From Phytopseudomonas flavescens (GTDB lineage Bacteria > Pseudomonadota > Gammaproteobacteria > Pseudomonadales > Pseudomonadaceae): a DNA stretch of 64,000 nt. Shown here piece after piece: positions 9,046 to 17,992 of the stretch; position 1 is the first letter of the stretch, and each line of letters starts with the position of its first letter. The notes under the pieces are model-generated. The model saw only the letters and a program-made list of their open reading frames with translations, was not told the origin of the DNA and ran no database searches. The stretch spans positions 79,257 to 143,256 of the forward strand of contig NZ_FNDG01000017.1 of NCBI RefSeq assembly GCF_900100535.1. Direction: 5' to 3'. A program made the translations under genes and the position numbers.

Positions 9046-9681
9046 ATGCAGTCGCACAGAACGCACAGGACGCTCACCCTCGGTTATTTGGCTGGTCTCA
9101 TCACGCCTCTCTGGCTGGCGCTCGGCGTTGCCCTGGCTGGAGCGCTTTACCCCGGTTACAGCCACTTCGATCAGGCCATGAGCCTGCTCGGCGCCGAAGG
9201 TGCACCGACTCAATTCATATCGCCGCTGATCAACAACTTCCCGTTGGGTGCGCTGTTCATGCTGTTCGGTGTCGCCGTGCTGCTGAGCTTCGACAACCAT
9301 TGGGCGCGGTTCAGCGGCCTGCTGATCATCCTCCACGGCCTGGGTAGCTTCGGCACCGGCTACTTCGCCTGTGACGCAGGTTGTGCGCCGCAAAGCCCAT
9401 CGACCAGCCAGAACCTGCATAACCTGGCGGGGCTGGTCATGGCGCTCAGTCTGCTGCTCGCCAGTGCGATTTGGGTGTATCTGGGCCTGCGCCTGCTTGG
9501 CTCCCGGCGGTTTTCCTGGTTCTCTCTGCTGTGCACGTTACTGGCGCTCGGCACTCTGCCGTTGATGGCGGAGGCTGTACAAAGCGGACAGGGTTTCGGC
9601 CTCTATCAACGCATCAATTACGGGAGCTCGCTGCTGTGGCTGGCCACGTTGGCATTGATGCTGATGCGCCGCGCGCGGTGA
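9046..9681 (+). CDS. DUF998 integral membrane protein
   Basis: 211 residues with six predicted membrane helices, DUF998 family (function unknown). Conserved family features are HFDQAMSLLG after the first helix and the pair of cysteines in FACDAGCAPQ between helices 3 and 4. The ATG at 9046 has AAGGA at 9034-9038 with good spacing, so I prefer it; an in-frame ATG at 9010 would add 12 residues but has only a distant GAGGA. Single gene between divergent and co-directional neighbours. Confidence 0.8.
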   Translation: MQSHRTHRTLTLGYLAGLITPLWLALGVALAGALYPGYSHFDQAMSLLGAEGAPTQFISPLINNFPLGALFMLFGVAVLLSFDNHWARFSGLLIILHGLGSFGTGYFACDAGCAPQSPSTSQNLHNLAGLVMALSLLLASAIWVYLGLRLLGSRRFSWFSLLCTLLALGTLPLMAEAVQSGQGFGLYQRINYGSSLLWLATLALMLMRRAR

Positions 9682-9776
9682 TAGCTCGCGTTTGCTTACG
9701 ATTTGCCGGTGTCGCCACACGATGGGAGTTGTTAGGGTCTTAGGCTCACATTTAATAGGGATATCAAGGGGGAAAG

Positions 9777-10667
9777 ATGAGCGAGCAACCCTGGGGCGAC
9801 GGGGCACCTGTCAGCGTTCTGCTGGCCACTGATCTGAGTGTGCGCTGCGACCGAGCGCTGGATCGCGCTGCGCAGTTGGCGAGTGAGTGGCAGGCCATGT
9901 TGGTCGGTGTCAACGTGCTGGAGGCAGCTCACGCGCCGGATCTGGTGCTCGGTTGGGCCGGCGCACGGGATGATGCCAGCCTGGTGCGTTTCGCCGAGCG
10001 GCAGTTGCAGGAGGATCTGTCCGGCCGCGATGTGCGGGTGCGGCTGCGTATCGAGCGTGGCGAGCCGGTGCAGGCCATCGCCAGGGCCGCGCGGGAAACC
10101 GGTAGCGCGCTGGTGGTGGCCGGCGTTGCCAGTAACGAGCTGTGGGGCCGGCTGTTGCTTGGCTCGACGCTCGAGTCGCTGACCCGGCAACTGCCGCAAC
10201 CCTTGCTGGTGGTTCGCCAGCGGCCGCGCGGCCGCTACCAGCGCATTCTGGTCGCCACCGACTTTTCCGACTCGTCGCGCCATGCACTGCACGCCGCTGC
10301 CCGCTATTTCCCGGATCGCGAGCTGGTGCTCTATCACGCCACCGAGGCGCCGATGTCGGACCGTCTGGAGCGGGTCATCGACGACGAAGTACGCCAGCAT
10401 ATCGAGGAGGGCGACTATGCTGCCTTTCTCGCCGCCAGCGAGCTGCCGGAGCATGTGCGCACGCATACCCGCATCGTCATCGAGCAGGGCTCGCTGGGGG
10501 CTTCACTGAGCCACTACGTGCGTGAGCATGCCGTGGACCTGGTAGTGATGGGCACCCACGGCCGCAGCGGGCTGATGAGCGCGTTGCTGGGGAGCGCCGC
10601 CCGCGAACTGCTGCAGTGGCTGCCGTGCGACACCCTGATCGTGCGCGCGCCGCGCGCCGACGATTAG
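9777..10667 (+). CDS. Tandem-domain universal stress protein
   Basis: 296 residues made of two UspA domains (about 1-145 and 155-296). The second keeps the ATP-binding pattern G-x2-G-x9-G-S (GTHGRSGLMSALLGSAA); the first has a weaker version (GVASNELWGRLLLGSTLES). E. coli UspE has the same two-domain form. Such proteins are cytoplasmic and induced under energy or redox stress. A GGGGGAAAG ribosome site precedes the ATG. The stop shares TTAG with the opposing rlmF gene. Confidence 0.88.
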   Translation: MSEQPWGDGAPVSVLLATDLSVRCDRALDRAAQLASEWQAMLVGVNVLEAAHAPDLVLGWAGARDDASLVRFAERQLQEDLSGRDVRVRLRIERGEPVQAIARAARETGSALVVAGVASNELWGRLLLGSTLESLTRQLPQPLLVVRQRPRGRYQRILVATDFSDSSRHALHAAARYFPDRELVLYHATEAPMSDRLERVIDDEVRQHIEEGDYAAFLAASELPEHVRTHTRIVIEQGSLGASLSHYVREHAVDLVVMGTHGRSGLMSALLGSAARELLQWLPCDTLIVRAPRADD

Positions 10668-11650
10668 CCGCTGATGCGCTTCGTCAGCCAGCGCTGGCGC
10701 TGTTCGACGTCGTGAAACGTCCAGGCGACGAAGCGGCTCTGCTTCTGGCCCTGGCTCATTTCCACGGTGCGCGTTTCCACGGCGCCGACGTTCTTCAGCG
10801 TGGCGTACACGGCGGGCAGGTTGGCGGATTTGGAGATCAGCGTGCTGAACCACAGCACCTGTTCGCGGATATCGGCGCTTTCGCGAATCAGCCGGGCGAC
10901 GAAGGCCGCTTCGCCACCGGGGCACCACAGCTCGGCAGCCTGGCCGCCGAAGTTCAGTACCGGCAGCTTGCGCTTGGGGTCGAGCTTGCCGAGGTTGCGC
11001 CATTTGCGCTTGCTGCCACTGGCGGCCTCGTCTGCCGAGGCATGGAAGGGCGGGTTGCACAGGGTCAGCTCGAAGTGCTCTTGCGGCGCCAGCAAACCAC
11101 TCAAAACATGCCCGGCATCGGCTTGCAGGCGTAATTCGATCTGTTCGCTGAGGCCGGGATTCGACTGCACGATGGCGTTCGCCGAAGCGATGGCCTGAGG
11201 CGCGATATCGGCGCCCAGGAAATGCCAGCCGTACTCGCGGTTGCCAAGCAACGGATAGATGCAGTTGGCGCCGACGCCGATATCCAGCGCCCGTATCGCC
11301 GCGCCCCTGGGAATCTCGCCGGCATTGTCGCTGCCCAGCAGATCGGCCAGGTAATGCAGGTAATCGGCCCGACCGGGAATGGGCGGGCACAGGTAGTCCG
11401 CCGGAATGTCCCAGTGCGCGATGCCATAGAACTGCTGGAGCAAGGCACGGTTGAACACCTTCACCGCCGCCGGGTTGGCGAAGTCGATGCTCTGCTTGCC
11501 GTATGGGTTGATGATGACGAACGCCGCCAGTTCAGGGCTGGTCTTGATCAGCGCCGGAAAGTCATAACGCCCCTGATGGCGGCTGCGAGGGTGCAACTGG
11601 CCCTTGGCGGATGACGAGGCAGGCGGTTTCGGCGGACGTCTGGCAGGCAT
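10664..11650 (-). CDS. rlmF: 23S rRNA (adenine-1618-N6)-methyltransferase RlmF
   Basis: 328 residues. SAM-binding motif I is ALDIGVGANCIYPLL (about 118-132) and the catalytic N6-adenine motif is NPPF at 199-202. The start region (LHPRSRHQGRYDF, NPYGKQSIDFANP) is characteristic of RlmF (YbiN), which methylates A1618 of 23S rRNA. It sits on the minus strand, converging with the stress-protein gene with a 4-base overlap at the stops and diverging from the hemerythrin gene. Confidence 0.93.
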   Translation of the reverse strand: MPARRPPKPPASSSAKGQLHPRSRHQGRYDFPALIKTSPELAAFVIINPYGKQSIDFANPAAVKVFNRALLQQFYGIAHWDIPADYLCPPIPGRADYLHYLADLLGSDNAGEIPRGAAIRALDIGVGANCIYPLLGNREYGWHFLGADIAPQAIASANAIVQSNPGLSEQIELRLQADAGHVLSGLLAPQEHFELTLCNPPFHASADEAASGSKRKWRNLGKLDPKRKLPVLNFGGQAAELWCPGGEAAFVARLIRESADIREQVLWFSTLISKSANLPAVYATLKNVGAVETRTVEMSQGQKQSRFVAWTFHDVEQRQRWLTKRISG

Positions 11651-11772
11651 GCTGTTGGATCACGGAGGGTACGGGCCGCACATTTTCCCACAGCTGGCGG
11701 CGGCATGCTCGCCAGCTTTCCCTGAGCCATCGCCAGACCGCTGCAAGCCTCGCTCAGGTGTGGGGAGGCGCA

Positions 11773-11814
11773 CTGACACAGGTCAAGGGGTTGTCGCCTG
11801 CCCGGTCCTAGACT
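11773..11814 (+). promoter_or_regulatory. Possible ANR/FNR-type site and promoter for the hemerythrin gene
   Basis: The dyad CTGAC-ACAG-GTCAA (11773-11786) matches 7 of 10 positions of the ANR/FNR box. Its centre, 11779.5, lies about 41.5 bases before the start predicted from a TAGACT -10 at 11809-11814, the geometry of a class II activator site. Weak on sequence alone; spacing is the main support. Confidence 0.3.
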
Positions 11815-11849
11815 GGCCGCATCTTAAGGGGATGACAGGGAGGCCGGGC

Positions 11850-12317
11850 ATGGCCTATCTCAGTTGGAGTGATGATCTGAACACGGGCATCGCGGTGATC
11901 GATGGCCAGCACCGACGTATCGTCGACATGATCAACGAGCTGTACGTTGCCCAGCACAACGGCGCCCGCGAGGGCGTGGGGCAGGTGATCGAAGAGCTGG
12001 TCGACTACACCACCTCGCACTTCGTGTTCGAGGAGGCGATGCTCGAGGAGGCCGGCTATGTCTTCACCAAGGCCCACAAGCGGGTGCACGACATTTTCAT
12101 CAAGCGGGTCGACGACTATCGCACGCGGTTCAAGCAGGGCGAGGACGTCTCCGATGAATTGCGCAGCCTGCTCGGGCGCTGGTTGTTCGGCCATATCCGC
12201 AACGATGACCAGAACTACGTGGCGGCCGTCACCGAAAACCTCCGCCGCCTGGCTGCCGACAGGACCGAAGACAGTTGGCTGAGCCGCGCCAAACGGCGCT
12301 TCTTTGGCGCGGCGTAG
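11850..12317 (+). CDS. Bacteriohemerythrin
   Basis: 155 residues, a single hemerythrin four-helix domain that binds O2 at a diiron centre. Visible iron ligands are H21 (DGQHRRI), H57 and E61 (HFVFEEAM), H76 and H80 (HKRVH) and the H115...D pair in HIRNDDQNY. The family length fits. I chose the ATG at 11850 because GGGAGG lies six bases upstream and the protein begins directly with the conserved W-S-D-D-L/N-T-G-I pattern; a longer frame reaches back to 11604 without family similarity. Likely role: O2 binding, delivery or sensing under low oxygen. Confidence 0.9.
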   Translation: MAYLSWSDDLNTGIAVIDGQHRRIVDMINELYVAQHNGAREGVGQVIEELVDYTTSHFVFEEAMLEEAGYVFTKAHKRVHDIFIKRVDDYRTRFKQGEDVSDELRSLLGRWLFGHIRNDDQNYVAAVTENLRRLAADRTEDSWLSRAKRRFFGAA

Positions 12318-12751
12318 TCGGATGTTTCACAGCGTTGGGCAATGGTAGATACCGTCTTGCCCATTACCTCGCAAGCGCTCATTCGGCATCAAAAGGCATC
12401 CCCGATTTCAGGCCGTAGGGTGGACCGGGACGCGCAGTCAACGCTCTTTTTGTCCACCGTTGCGATTGAAGAGCGGTGGAAGGATAAAGCGTCTTCCACC
12501 CTACCGGGGGCTGGTTAGTCAGGCCAGGCGCAGATGGTTGTCCCAGAATCCTGTCGGCAGATCCAGCATGTGGACGACGCTTTACCTGCGCGACCCGACC
12601 CGTCCACCGCTTTACGATCGTGCTGGTGGACAAGAAGAGCGTTGTCCACCCTACGCATGCCTTTCTTGATGGTTTCCAGAGCGTCCCTGGATGCATTCCC
12701 ATGCGCAGGGATATGGCCTCGCTCAGGCTACGCGCTCCACCGAACCTGCGC
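12318..12751. other. Intergenic region with palindromic repeats
   Basis: No gene is seen. Most of the stretch (12415-12654) consists of imperfect inverted repeats built on GTAGGGTGG / CCACCCTAC, annotated separately. Confidence 0.6.
12415..12654. repeat. Cluster of GTAGGGTGGAC-type palindromic repeats
   Basis: Four hairpin units occur in alternating orientation. Unit A (12415-12458) reads GTAGGGTGGAC ... TTTTTGTCCACC; unit B (12474-12504) reads CGGTGGA ... TTCCACCCTAC; unit C (12571-12606) is bounded by TGGACG / CGTCCA; unit D (12625-12654) reads GGTGGACAA ... TTGTCCACCCTAC. The reverse complement of D equals A except for a 14-base insert at 12426-12439 in A and one base change. Units A and B together form a 90-base element with perfect 9-bp inverted ends (12415-12423 and 12496-12504). 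Similar GTAGGGTGGA repeats are common between genes in Pseudomonas; likely non-autonomous mobile or REP-like DNA. Confidence 0.7.
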
Positions 12752-14581
12752 CTAGAGCGGGAATATCCACGGCACCATCACCACGCTGACGATCAGTACC
12801 AGAAGGGTGAACGGCACGCCGATGCGCACGAAATCCCCGAAACGGTACTGGCCCGGCCCCAGCACCAGGGTATTCACCGGCGACGAGATCGGTGTCATGA
12901 ATGCGGCCGAGGCCGCCAGGGCGACGGTCATGGCGAAGGGCACGGGGGAGACCCCCAGCGCTTGGGCGGTGGCGATGGCCACGGGGGCCATCAACACCGC
13001 CGTGGCGGTATTGGAAATGAACAGGCCGATCAGGGCGGTGACGGCGAACAGGCTGGCCAGGATCACCCGCGGGCCGGCTTCGCCAAGCGCCCCGACCAGG
13101 CCATTGACCGCCAGATCGATGCCACCGGTTTTCTGCAGGGCCAGGGCGAAGGGCAGCATGCCGACGATAAGGATCAGGCTCGGCCAATGGATCGAACGGT
13201 AGGCGCTGGACATGTCGACGCAGCGGAACGCTCCCATCAGCAGGCAGCCGATCAGCGCTGCCATGACGTTGGGTACCAGGCCGCTGATCATCAGCCCGAC
13301 CATCACTGCCAGGCTCAGCAGCGCATAGGGTGCCTTGCGCGCGGCGGGAGCCACCTCATCGACCTCGGCGGGCAGGCTGAGTACCAGAAAATCAAGGTTC
13401 AGGCTTTGCAAGTGGTGGATCTGCTTCCAGCTGCCGGCCACCAGCAGGGTGTCGGCGTGGCTCAGCTTCTCGTCCACCAGCAGGCCCTCCAGGGCCTCGC
13501 CATGGCGGCGCAGGCCGACCACGTTGAGCTTGTAGCGACTGCGCAGGCCAAGCTCCTGAATACTCTTGCCCGGCAGATGCGATTCCGGTGGCAACGCCAC
13601 TTCGGCCAGCCCCAGTTCGTGGGAATGCACGCTGTAATAGGAGTTGCGCAGTGGCAGTGCTTCCAGGCCCAGCTCCTGGTAGGCACCGAGCAGGGCGATG
13701 GCCGGGCTGGCCAGATCGACCAGCAGCACATCGCCGGCCTGCAACTGGGTGTTGCCGGTGGCCATCAGCAGCAGGTTGCGAAACTGCCGCTGACGCTCCA
13801 CGGCAATCACGTTGATGCCGTACTGCGAACGCAGGTGCAGTTCGTCCAGTGCCTGGTTGGCAAGTGGCGAGTCGGCACGGACACGCAGGCGCCGCTCGCG
13901 TTCGCTGAGGCGGTAGCTGTTGGCCAGGTCGCTCAGGGTCAGGCGCGGTGGCGCCGAGGCATCGCCATCGGCGTCGCGCTGCAGCCAGCGACGGGTGGCG
14001 AGCATGTAGAGCACGCCCAGTACCAGAACGGCCAGGCCGATGGGGGTGAAACTGAAGAAGTCGAAGCCCGGCAGGCCGGCCCGCAGCAGTTCGCTGTGCA
14101 CCACCATGTTCGGCGGCGTGGCCACCAGGGTCAGCATGCCGCTGATCAGACCGGCGAACGCCAGGGGCATCATCAGCCGGCCTGGCGCGATCTTCAGGCG
14201 GGCCGCCACGCCAAGCACCACGGGAATGAAGATCGCCACCACGCCGGTCGAACTCATCACCGAGCCAAGCCCGGCCACCGCCGTCATCAGCAAGGCCAGC
14301 AAGCGGGTTTCGCTGCTACCGGCCTTGGCCACCAGCCAGTCGCCGAGGCGGTAGGCGATGCCGGTGCGCACCAGGCCGTCACCGATCACGAACAGCGCGG
14401 CGATGAGGATCACGCTGGGGTCGCTGAAGCCGGCCAGGGTTTCCTGGATGCTGAGCACACCGGTCAACGGCAGGGCGACGATGATCATCAGCGCGACTAC
14501 GTCCATGCGCGGCTTGTCGAGCACGAACAGCACCACGGCCGCCAGCAGCAGGCCGAGTACCATGAGCAGATCGAGGGTCAT
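12752..14581 (-). CDS. SLC13-family permease with central RCK (TrkA-C) domains
   Basis: 609 residues. Two blocks of membrane helices (about 1-205 and 395-609) flank a soluble region with two TrkA-C-like segments (about 220-295 and 310-385; SLANQALDELHLRSQYGINVIAVER and SHLPGKSIQELGLRSRYKLNVVGLRR have the same internal pattern). The SLC13/DASS repeat signatures are STGVVAIFIPVV and SNTATAVLMAPVAIATAQ. Family members carry dicarboxylates, sulfate or phosphate with Na+; the substrate is open. The ATG at 14581 follows AAGGA and begins 23 bases after the HTH gene, so the two are probably co-transcribed. Confidence 0.87.
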   Translation of the reverse strand: MTLDLLMVLGLLLAAVVLFVLDKPRMDVVALMIIVALPLTGVLSIQETLAGFSDPSVILIAALFVIGDGLVRTGIAYRLGDWLVAKAGSSETRLLALLMTAVAGLGSVMSSTGVVAIFIPVVLGVAARLKIAPGRLMMPLAFAGLISGMLTLVATPPNMVVHSELLRAGLPGFDFFSFTPIGLAVLVLGVLYMLATRRWLQRDADGDASAPPRLTLSDLANSYRLSERERRLRVRADSPLANQALDELHLRSQYGINVIAVERQRQFRNLLLMATGNTQLQAGDVLLVDLASPAIALLGAYQELGLEALPLRNSYYSVHSHELGLAEVALPPESHLPGKSIQELGLRSRYKLNVVGLRRHGEALEGLLVDEKLSHADTLLVAGSWKQIHHLQSLNLDFLVLSLPAEVDEVAPAARKAPYALLSLAVMVGLMISGLVPNVMAALIGCLLMGAFRCVDMSSAYRSIHWPSLILIVGMLPFALALQKTGGIDLAVNGLVGALGEAGPRVILASLFAVTALIGLFISNTATAVLMAPVAIATAQALGVSPVPFAMTVALAASAAFMTPISSPVNTLVLGPGQYRFGDFVRIGVPFTLLVLIVSVVMVPWIFPL

Positions 14582-14604
14582 TGCGAGTCCTTGTCGGCGG
14601 TCTT

Positions 14605-14901
14605 TCAGGGGTAGCCCAGCGCGCTCTTGATCCGTTGCAGGTTTCCGGCAATCCAGCCTTTGTCGATGGCGCCCCAGTCGCGGATCACATAGTGGCCGGC
14701 GTTGTTGCGCTGGCCATCGTGCTGCTGGAATTCGCAACGGATATCCAGTTCCTCCAGCGCGCTCAGGGTGTCCTGGGCGGTGCGCCTTGGCATGCCCGTG
14801 GCAGCCATCAGTGCCGGCACGCTGTCGGCGGCACCACTGTCGATCAGCCAGGCGACGTAGAGACGGCGGTAAAAACTGGTCTTGGTCTTGCTCACTTCCA
14901 T
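14605..14901 (-). CDS. Small winged-helix DNA-binding protein
   Basis: 98 residues from the ATG at 14901 (MEVSKTKTSFYRRLYVAWLI). In-frame ATGs at 14919 and 14937 and a TTG at 14952 would lengthen it; none has a good ribosome site, and I prefer 14901 from memory of Pseudomonas homologues. A winged-helix fold is suggested by SVPALMAATGMPRRTAQDTLSAL followed by a basic wing. Likely a transcription regulator, possibly of the SLC13 gene that follows 23 bases downstream. Target unknown. Confidence 0.65.
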   Translation of the reverse strand: MEVSKTKTSFYRRLYVAWLIDSGAADSVPALMAATGMPRRTAQDTLSALEELDIRCEFQQHDGQRNNAGHYVIRDWGAIDKGWIAGNLQRIKSALGYP

Positions 14902-14964
14902 TTGCAGGGGCCCGATCATGTGCAGAGTCGCGAGCATACTGCCTGATACCAAACGGCATGCCCA

Positions 14965-15003
14965 TAAACGAAAACAGCCCGCCGGGTTTTCACCGCGGCG
15001 GGC
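14965..15003 (-). terminator. Terminator after valS
   Basis: On the minus strand an 8-bp GC stem (15003-14996 with 14984-14977) is followed by TGTTTTCGTTT. It lies just past the valS stop at 15025 and before the HTH gene. Confidence 0.7.
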
Positions 15004-15024
15004 CGTCTTCAGCCGAGTAGCGGT

Positions 15025-17856
15025 TTACAGGCTGGCGATCTTGCCGCGCTGTTCCACCAGATTGGCCAGCGCCTGCTCGGCCTCGGCCAGCTTGGCGCGT
15101 TCCTTCTCCAGCACTTCGGCCGGCGCCTTGGCGACGAAGCCTTCGTTGGCCAGCTTGCCGCCGACCCGCTTGACCTCGCCTTCCAGGCGCAGGATTTCCT
15201 TGTCCAGGCGCGCCAGTTCGGCTTCCTTGTCGATCAACCCGGCCATTGGCACCAGGACCTGCATGTCGCCGACCAGGGCGGTGGCGGACATCGGTGCCTC
15301 TTCGCCGGCTGCCAGTACCTTCACCGACTCGAACTTGGCCAGCTTGTTGAGCAGCGGGGCGTTGTCGTTCAGGCGGCGCAAATCTTCGGCACTGGCGTTG
15401 GCGAGGATGACGTCGATGCGCTTGGCCATGGAGATCTTCATCTCGCCACGGATCTGCCGCACGCCGAGCATCAGTTGCTTGACCCACTCGATGTCGCCCT
15501 CGGCGGCCGCGTCAATGCGGCTTTCGTTGGCCACCGGCCAGGGTTGCAGCATCAGCGTTTCGCCGCTGACGCCGGCTTGGCCCTTGATGCGCTGCCAGAT
15601 TTCTTCGCTGATGAACGGCATGAACGGGTGAGCCAGGCGCAGGATCACTTCCAGCACACGCACCAGCGTGCGGCGGGTGCCGCGCTGGCGCTCGATGGGG
15701 GCGTTCTCGTCCCACAGCACCGGCTTGACCAGTTCCAGGTACCAGGCGCAGTACTCGTCCCAGACGAATTCGTACAGGGCCTGGGTGGCCAGGTCGAAGC
15801 GGAAGGCGTCGAGGTGGCGTGTCACGTCCTGCTCGCAACGCTGCAGGGCGGAGATGATCCAGCGATCGACCGGCGACAGATCCACGGCTTCATCATTGAT
15901 GCCGGTGTCCTGGCCATCGGTGTTCTCGATGACGAAATTGGCAGCGTTCCACAGCTTGTTGCAGAAGTTGCGATAGCCCTCGACGCGGCCCATGTCGAAC
16001 TTCACGTCGCGGCCGGTGGTGGCCAGCGAGCAGAAGGTGAAACGCAGGGCGTCGGTGCCGTAGCTGGCGATGCCTTCCGGGAATTCGGCCTTGGTCTGCT
16101 TGGCGATCTTCTCGGCGAGCTTGGGCTGCATCATGCCGCTGGTGCGTTTGGCCAGCAGGGTTTCCAGGTCGATGCCGTCGACGATATCCAGCGGATCGAG
16201 GACGTTGCCCTTGGACTTGGACATCTTCTGGCCCTGGCCGTCGCGCACCAGACCATGAACGTAGACGGTCTTGAACGGGATCTGCTTGGTCAGGTGGGTG
16301 GACAGCATGATCATCCGGGCAACCCAGAAGAAGATGATGTCGAAACCGGTAACCAGCACGTCGGTCGGGTGGAAGGTCTTCAGGAAGTCGGTCTCTTCCG
16401 GCCAGCCGAGGGTGGAGAAGGTCCACAGGCCGGAGCTGAACCAGGTATCCAGTACGTCGTCGTCCTGGCGCAGCGGGATGTCGCCCAGGTTGTGCTTGGC
16501 GCGTACTTCCTCTTCGTCACGGCCCACAAAGACATTGCCCGCCTGGTCGTACCAGGCCGGAATGCGGTGGCCCCACCACAGCTGGCGGCTGATGCACCAG
16601 TCCTGGATGTCGCGCATCCAGCTGAAGTACATGTTCTCGTACTGCTTGGGCACGAACTGGATCTCGCCGTTCTCGACCACTTCGATGGCCTTCTCGGCCA
16701 GCGGCTTGGTGGACACGTACCACTGATCGGTCAGCCACGGCTCGATGATGGTGCCGGAGCGGTCGCCCTTCGGCACTTTCAGGGCGTGGTCGTCGATCTT
16801 TTCCAACAGGCCGAGGGCATCGAACGCGGCGACGATCCGCTTGCGTGCTTCGAAACGATCCAGGCCAGCGTATTCGGCAGGCAGGCTGGCATCGAGCAGG
16901 GCGTTGACGCTGCCGTCGATGTTGAAGATCTGCGCACCCGGCAGCACGGCTGCGTCCTGGTCGAAGATGTTGATCAGCGGCAGGTTGTGGCGCTTGCCGA
17001 CTTCATAGTCGTTGAAGTCGTGGGCCGGGGTGATCTTCACGCAGCCGGTGCCGAATTCCGGGTCGCAGTAATCGTCCGCGATGATCGGGATGCGGCGGCC
17101 AAGCAGCGGCAGTTCGACGTACTGGCCGATCAGCGCCTTGTAGCGTTCGTCTTCCGGGTTCACGGCGACGGCGGCGTCACCCAGCATGGTTTCCGGGCGC
17201 GTGGTGGCGACGATCAGGTAGTCGGCGCCTTCGGCGGTCTTGTTGCCGTCAGCCAGCGGGTAGCGCAGGTTCCACAGGTGGCCTTTCTCGTCGTGGCTCT
17301 CCACTTCCAGATCGGAAATGGCGGTGTGGAACTTGGTGTCCCAGTTGACCAGACGCTTGCCGCGGTAGATCAGGCCATCCTCGTGCAGGCGCACGAAGGC
17401 TTCCTTGACCGCCTCGGACAGGCCGTCGTCCATGGTGAAACGCTCGCGCGACCAGTCCACGGACGAGCCCAGGCGACGAATCTGCCGGGTGATGTTGCCA
17501 CCGGACTCGGCTTTCCACTCCCAGACCTTGTCGAGGAATTTCTCGCGGCCCAGATCATGGCGATCGATACCCTGGGCGCCCAGTTGGCGTTCCACCACCA
17601 TTTGCGTGGCGATGCCGGCGTGATCGGTGCCCGGCTGCCACAGGGTGTTGCGGCCCTGCATGCGGCGGAAGCGGATCAGTGCATCCATGATCGCGTTGTT
17701 GAACCCGTGGCCCATGTGCAGGCTGCCGGTCACGTTCGGTGGCGGGATCATGATGGTGTAAGGCTCACCGGAGCCCTGCGGGGCGAAGTAGCCCTTCGCC
17801 TCCCAGTTTTCGTACAGGGCGGTTTCGATGGCGTGGGGCTGGTAGGTCTTGTCCAT
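15025..17856 (-). CDS. valS: Valyl-tRNA synthetase
   Basis: 943 residues, the normal length for class Ia ValRS. The HIGH signature is HMGH at 47-50 within PPPNVTGSLHMGH and the KMSKS loop is at 544-548. The editing (CP1) domain is present between them (GTGCVKITPAHDFNDYE), and a C-terminal coiled coil (about 880-943, EAELARLDKEILRLEGEVKR) is the usual tRNA-binding arm. It charges tRNA-Val and hydrolyses Thr-tRNA-Val. Upstream is a small gene and holC on the same strand, the order seen in other pseudomonads. Confidence 0.98.
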   Translation of the reverse strand: MDKTYQPHAIETALYENWEAKGYFAPQGSGEPYTIMIPPPNVTGSLHMGHGFNNAIMDALIRFRRMQGRNTLWQPGTDHAGIATQMVVERQLGAQGIDRHDLGREKFLDKVWEWKAESGGNITRQIRRLGSSVDWSRERFTMDDGLSEAVKEAFVRLHEDGLIYRGKRLVNWDTKFHTAISDLEVESHDEKGHLWNLRYPLADGNKTAEGADYLIVATTRPETMLGDAAVAVNPEDERYKALIGQYVELPLLGRRIPIIADDYCDPEFGTGCVKITPAHDFNDYEVGKRHNLPLINIFDQDAAVLPGAQIFNIDGSVNALLDASLPAEYAGLDRFEARKRIVAAFDALGLLEKIDDHALKVPKGDRSGTIIEPWLTDQWYVSTKPLAEKAIEVVENGEIQFVPKQYENMYFSWMRDIQDWCISRQLWWGHRIPAWYDQAGNVFVGRDEEEVRAKHNLGDIPLRQDDDVLDTWFSSGLWTFSTLGWPEETDFLKTFHPTDVLVTGFDIIFFWVARMIMLSTHLTKQIPFKTVYVHGLVRDGQGQKMSKSKGNVLDPLDIVDGIDLETLLAKRTSGMMQPKLAEKIAKQTKAEFPEGIASYGTDALRFTFCSLATTGRDVKFDMGRVEGYRNFCNKLWNAANFVIENTDGQDTGINDEAVDLSPVDRWIISALQRCEQDVTRHLDAFRFDLATQALYEFVWDEYCAWYLELVKPVLWDENAPIERQRGTRRTLVRVLEVILRLAHPFMPFISEEIWQRIKGQAGVSGETLMLQPWPVANESRIDAAAEGDIEWVKQLMLGVRQIRGEMKISMAKRIDVILANASAEDLRRLNDNAPLLNKLAKFESVKVLAAGEEAPMSATALVGDMQVLVPMAGLIDKEAELARLDKEILRLEGEVKRVGGKLANEGFVAKAPAEVLEKERAKLAEAEQALANLVEQRGKIASL

Positions 17857-17911
17857 GCGCGGCGGGACCCTTATGGCGTCTGAGCGGAAAAGCCGAAAAG
17901 TATAACGCCTA

Positions 17912-17977
17912 TGAGCTGCAAGCCATAAGCGGCAAGCTGAAAGCGACTTTTCTCTTTCGGCTTGCAGGTTGCAGCTG
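17912..17977. repeat. Imperfect AGCTGCAAGC inverted repeat
   Basis: The 136-base gap between valS and the next gene holds AGCTGCAAGCC (17914-17924) and, inverted, GGCTTGCAGGTTGCAGCT (17959-17976), with GGCAAGC units between. This looks like a REP-type intergenic palindrome of Pseudomonas rather than a promoter. Confidence 0.45.
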
Positions 17978-17992
17978 GTGGCTGCCTCGAGG

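Noticed and set aside
12620..14614. A 664-codon plus-strand frame opposite the SLC13 transporter gene
   Set aside because: His/Gln/Gly-rich nonsense composition; the minus strand encodes a full membrane transporter.
15475..17883. An 802-codon open frame opposite valS on the plus strand
   Set aside because: It is the mirror of a clear ValRS gene in GC-rich DNA; the product has no domain pattern and is low-complexity for Asp/Val/Gln.
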